A stretch of DNA of 64,000 bases. Source: Deinococcus metallilatus (GTDB taxonomy: Bacteria; Deinococcota; Deinococci; Deinococcales; Deinococcaceae). The stretch is from positions 1-64,000 of the forward strand of contig NZ_CP038511.1 in NCBI RefSeq assembly GCF_004758605.1. The letters run 5' to 3'. Under the pieces are notes generated by a model. It was given only the letters and a program-made list of their open reading frames with translations. It made no database searches and was not told the origin of the DNA. Positions 61,742 through 64,000 of the stretch are shown piece after piece (position 1 is the first letter of the stretch; each line of letters begins with the position of its first letter). The translations under genes and the position numbers were made by a program.

Positions 61742-64000
61742 ATGCCCCAACGTTCACCGCGCTCCACCCTCTCCCTGGGTCTGACGCTCGCGCTGACCCT
61801 GAGCCTCGCCGCCTGCTCCTCGTCGCCGGGGAGCGGGGCGCCAGACGCGAACGACCCGGTCGCGGCCTACCCCTACGAGGCGGGCACGGACTACTCGTGG
61901 ACCAGCACGGTGCCGAGCACGAACCCGTACCCCGGCGACCAGGGCTACCCCTGGCGAGGCCTGGCCGTCGGCACGGCCGGGCAGCCCACCGACCTCGACC
62001 TGACGAGCGGGAACTGGGACTCGGCCTCCAGCGGTTACGGCCCGGTCGAGGTGGACAAGAGCAACAACACCAACAAGGGCGGTGACGGTCAGACCCTGAC
62101 CATCGGCGGCGTCACCTACGCCAAGGGCCTGGGCGCCCACGCCAACTCCGATATCCGCTACACCCTTCCCGGCCAGTGCACCACCTTCACCGCCAGCATC
62201 GGGGTGGACGACGAGGTGGGCAACCGGGGCAGCGTGGTCTTCGAGGTCTGGAACGGCACCACCACCAGGCTCTACGAGAGCGGCATCATGCGCGGGGCCG
62301 ACGCGGCCAGGGCCATTTCGGTGCCCCTGAACGGGGTCCAGCAGCTTCGGCTGGTCGTGCGCGACGCGGGTGACGGGATGAACTACGACCACGCCGACTG
62401 GGCCGCCACCCGGCTGCTCGGCTGCTCGGTGCCCGCGACCTCGGGCGACAAGTTCCTGAGTGACCTCACGCCGGTCAGCACCCCGGTCAACGGCTACGGT
62501 CCCTACGAGAAAGACCGCAGCAACGGTCAGAATGCGGCCGGGGACGGCAATACCCTCACCATCGGCCGCACCAGCTATTCCAAGGGGCTGGGGGTGCACG
62601 CCGCGTCCACCCTCACCTACGACCTGAGCGGCACCTGCTCGACCTTCACCGCCGAGGTGGGCGTGGACGACGAGGTGGGGGACCGCGGCAGCGTGGTGTT
62701 CCAGGTGCTCACCGACGGCACCAAGGTCTATGACAGCGGGATCATGACCGGACGCGACCCGGCCCGTTCGGTGAGTGTGGACGTCGCGGGCAAGCAGCGC
62801 CTGACGCTGGCCGTGACGGACGCGGGCGACGGCATCAACTACGACCACGCCGACTGGGCGAGCGCCAAGGTGAGCTGCTCGGTGACCCAGCCCACGGTCA
62901 GCAGCGTGACGGTCAACCCCGGCAGCGCGGTGCTGTCGGTGGGGGGAACCCGGCAGTTCACGGCCGACGTGCAGGGCAGCGGGGCGTACGGCTCGGACGT
63001 CACCTGGACGAGCAGCAACCCGGCGGTCGCCACCGTCAGCGCCAGCGGGCTGGTCACCGCTGCCGCTCAGGGGACGGTGACGATCACCGCCACCTCGAAG
63101 TTCGACCCGAGCAAGTCGGGCAGCGCTCAGGTCACGGTCAACCCCGCCTCCACCCTCCCCGCGGGCGGCATCCTGATCAACTTCCAGCCAGCGGGCTCGG
63201 GCACGCCCGCTGGGTACACCAAGGACACGGGCGCGGCCTTCGACGCGGCGCGCGGCTTCGGCTGGATCCGGGAGGACAGCGTGGGCACGGGGACCAGCGT
63301 GCCCCTGGACATCACGCCGAACACCCGGGACCGCGCGCTCGCCGGGGTGGACGGGCGCCTCAACACCTTTGCCCATATGCAATTCCCCACCAACGTGAGT
63401 AGCTCGACCGCCGTGCGCACGCCCGCCGCCTGGGAATACGCCCTGCCCAACGGGGTGTACACCGTGACGGTCGCCGTGGGGGACGCCAGCAACAGCCTCG
63501 ACAGCCAGCACCAGATCAACGTCGAGGGGCAGCTCGCCATCGCCCGCTACACCCCGGTCGCGTCCAAGAAGTTCATCACCTCGACGGTGCGCGTGGGCGT
63601 CACCGACGGCCGCCTCACGGTGGACGCGCGCGGCGGAACGAACACCAAGATCGACTACGTGACCATCCGGCCAGGCGACCAGCCCAGCGTGCGCGTCACC
63701 AACCCGCAGGACGCCCAGACCCTCGTGCCGACCACCGCGTCCATCACGGCCGACGTGAACCTGCCCAACAGCGGCGTGGACGTGAACACCCTGACCGCCT
63801 CGACGGTGCGGCTGATCGACGCGGGCACGAACGTCGCGGTGCCCGCCACGCTCAACACCTCGGGCGGCGGGGACGTGATCGTGCTCAAGCCCAACACGCC
63901 CCTGAATGCCAACACCCGGTACATCTTCGAGGTCACCGCCGGGGTCAAGGACACGAGCGGGGTGCCTTTCCTGCCGCTGCGGTCCACCTTCGTGACGGGG
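61742..64000 (+). CDS. Large lipoprotein with tandem NPCBM domains, 3' end beyond window
   Basis: At least 753 residues, open at the window end; ATG 61742 with AAGG upstream. Lipobox LSLAACSSS (Cys25), so an outer-surface lipoprotein. Two NPCBM carbohydrate-binding domains (about 75-230 and 240-385), each with YGPVEVDKSNN/YGPYEKDRSNG, TLTIGG-TYAKGLGAHA and FTAEVGVDDEVGDRGSVVF. Then a Big2-type domain (about 390-475; VSSVTVNPGSAVLSVGGTRQF), a malectin-like region (480-640) and a Big5-like domain (from about 645). Binds sugars at the cell surface; catalytic function unknown. Both NPCBM domains are about 70% alike. Confidence 0.88.
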   Translation, partial: MPQRSPRSTLSLGLTLALTLSLAACSSSPGSGAPDANDPVAAYPYEAGTDYSWTSTVPSTNPYPGDQGYPWRGLAVGTAGQPTDLDLTSGNWDSASSGYGPVEVDKSNNTNKGGDGQTLTIGGVTYAKGLGAHANSDIRYTLPGQCTTFTASIGVDDEVGNRGSVVFEVWNGTTTRLYESGIMRGADAARAISVPLNGVQQLRLVVRDAGDGMNYDHADWAATRLLGCSVPATSGDKFLSDLTPVSTPVNGYGPYEKDRSNGQNAAGDGNTLTIGRTSYSKGLGVHAASTLTYDLSGTCSTFTAEVGVDDEVGDRGSVVFQVLTDGTKVYDSGIMTGRDPARSVSVDVAGKQRLTLAVTDAGDGINYDHADWASAKVSCSVTQPTVSSVTVNPGSAVLSVGGTRQFTADVQGSGAYGSDVTWTSSNPAVATVSASGLVTAAAQGTVTITATSKFDPSKSGSAQVTVNPASTLPAGGILINFQPAGSGTPAGYTKDTGAAFDAARGFGWIREDSVGTGTSVPLDITPNTRDRALAGVDGRLNTFAHMQFPTNVSSSTAVRTPAAWEYALPNGVYTVTVAVGDASNSLDSQHQINVEGQLAIARYTPVASKKFITSTVRVGVTDGRLTVDARGGTNTKIDYVTIRPGDQPSVRVTNPQDAQTLVPTTASITADVNLPNSGVDVNTLTASTVRLIDAGTNVAVPATLNTSGGGDVIVLKPNTPLNANTRYIFEVTAGVKDTSGVPFLPLRSTFVTG

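Overview
The window is GC-rich (roughly 70% by eye). Its gene content is typical of the genus Deinococcus: cytochrome c System I maturation genes, a manganese uptake pair (mntH with a DtxR-type regulator), many exported cell-wall proteins, a Thermus/Deinococcus-style C-H-H CsoR, and tightly overlapping ATGA/GTGA junctions. The genus is an inference from content and composition; no rRNA or tRNA gene is present to confirm it.

Layout. 0-2.5 kb: the end of a glutaredoxin-like gene, a small membrane protein and a class B penicillin-binding protein. 2.5-7.2 kb: a minus-strand cytochrome c maturation operon ccmD-E-F-G-H-I (ccmABC not adjacent). 7.5-9.7 kb: an exported phospholipase D-like protein followed by the remains of a second PLD gene and of a glycosidase gene. 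9.9-20 kb: envelope genes (DUF5693, VTT/DedA, LytR-CpsA-Psr, C39-like protease, redoxin, LysM-M23) and Mg2+ transport (corA beside an mgtE remnant). 20-25.5 kb: a ZIP transporter operon with two frameshifted genes, then an intact PLD paralogue. 25.5-33.3 kb: an HMA-like membrane protein, a VanW protein, a ccmG remnant, an amidase remnant and a FixG/FixH-like operon. 33.4-36.6 kb: rpe, a LOG-family gene, an ICMT-like methyltransferase and a second C39-like protease.

36.8-41.5 kb is the most interesting block. A small RelA/SpoT-like synthetase with a 72-aa partner converges on a Ser/Thr-kinase plus TPR pair, and behind the kinase sits a RES-Xre toxin-antitoxin pair with its own promoter. 41.6-43.9 kb is a YcnI-CopC-CopD copper operon. 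45-50.4 kb holds a LysE exporter, an ArsR regulator lacking its wing, and mntH/mntR with a clear DtxR-type operator. 50.6-58.4 kb is a metal-resistance island: a Cys-rich copper-binding protein divergent from a CPD-motif P-type ATPase, then csoR-copZ divergent from copA with palindromic CsoR operators. The window ends with a frameshifted AmiC-type amidase and the start of a large NPCBM-domain lipoprotein.

Two themes cut across the layout. First, decay is common: at least seven gene remnants and four frameshifted genes, several of them degraded copies of genes that are intact elsewhere in the same window (PLD, glycosidase, ccmG, amidase, LysE). Second, a 7-2-7 inverted repeat with the half-site CATACGT recurs in front of four unrelated exported or membrane genes and looks like the operator or promoter element of an undescribed regulon.
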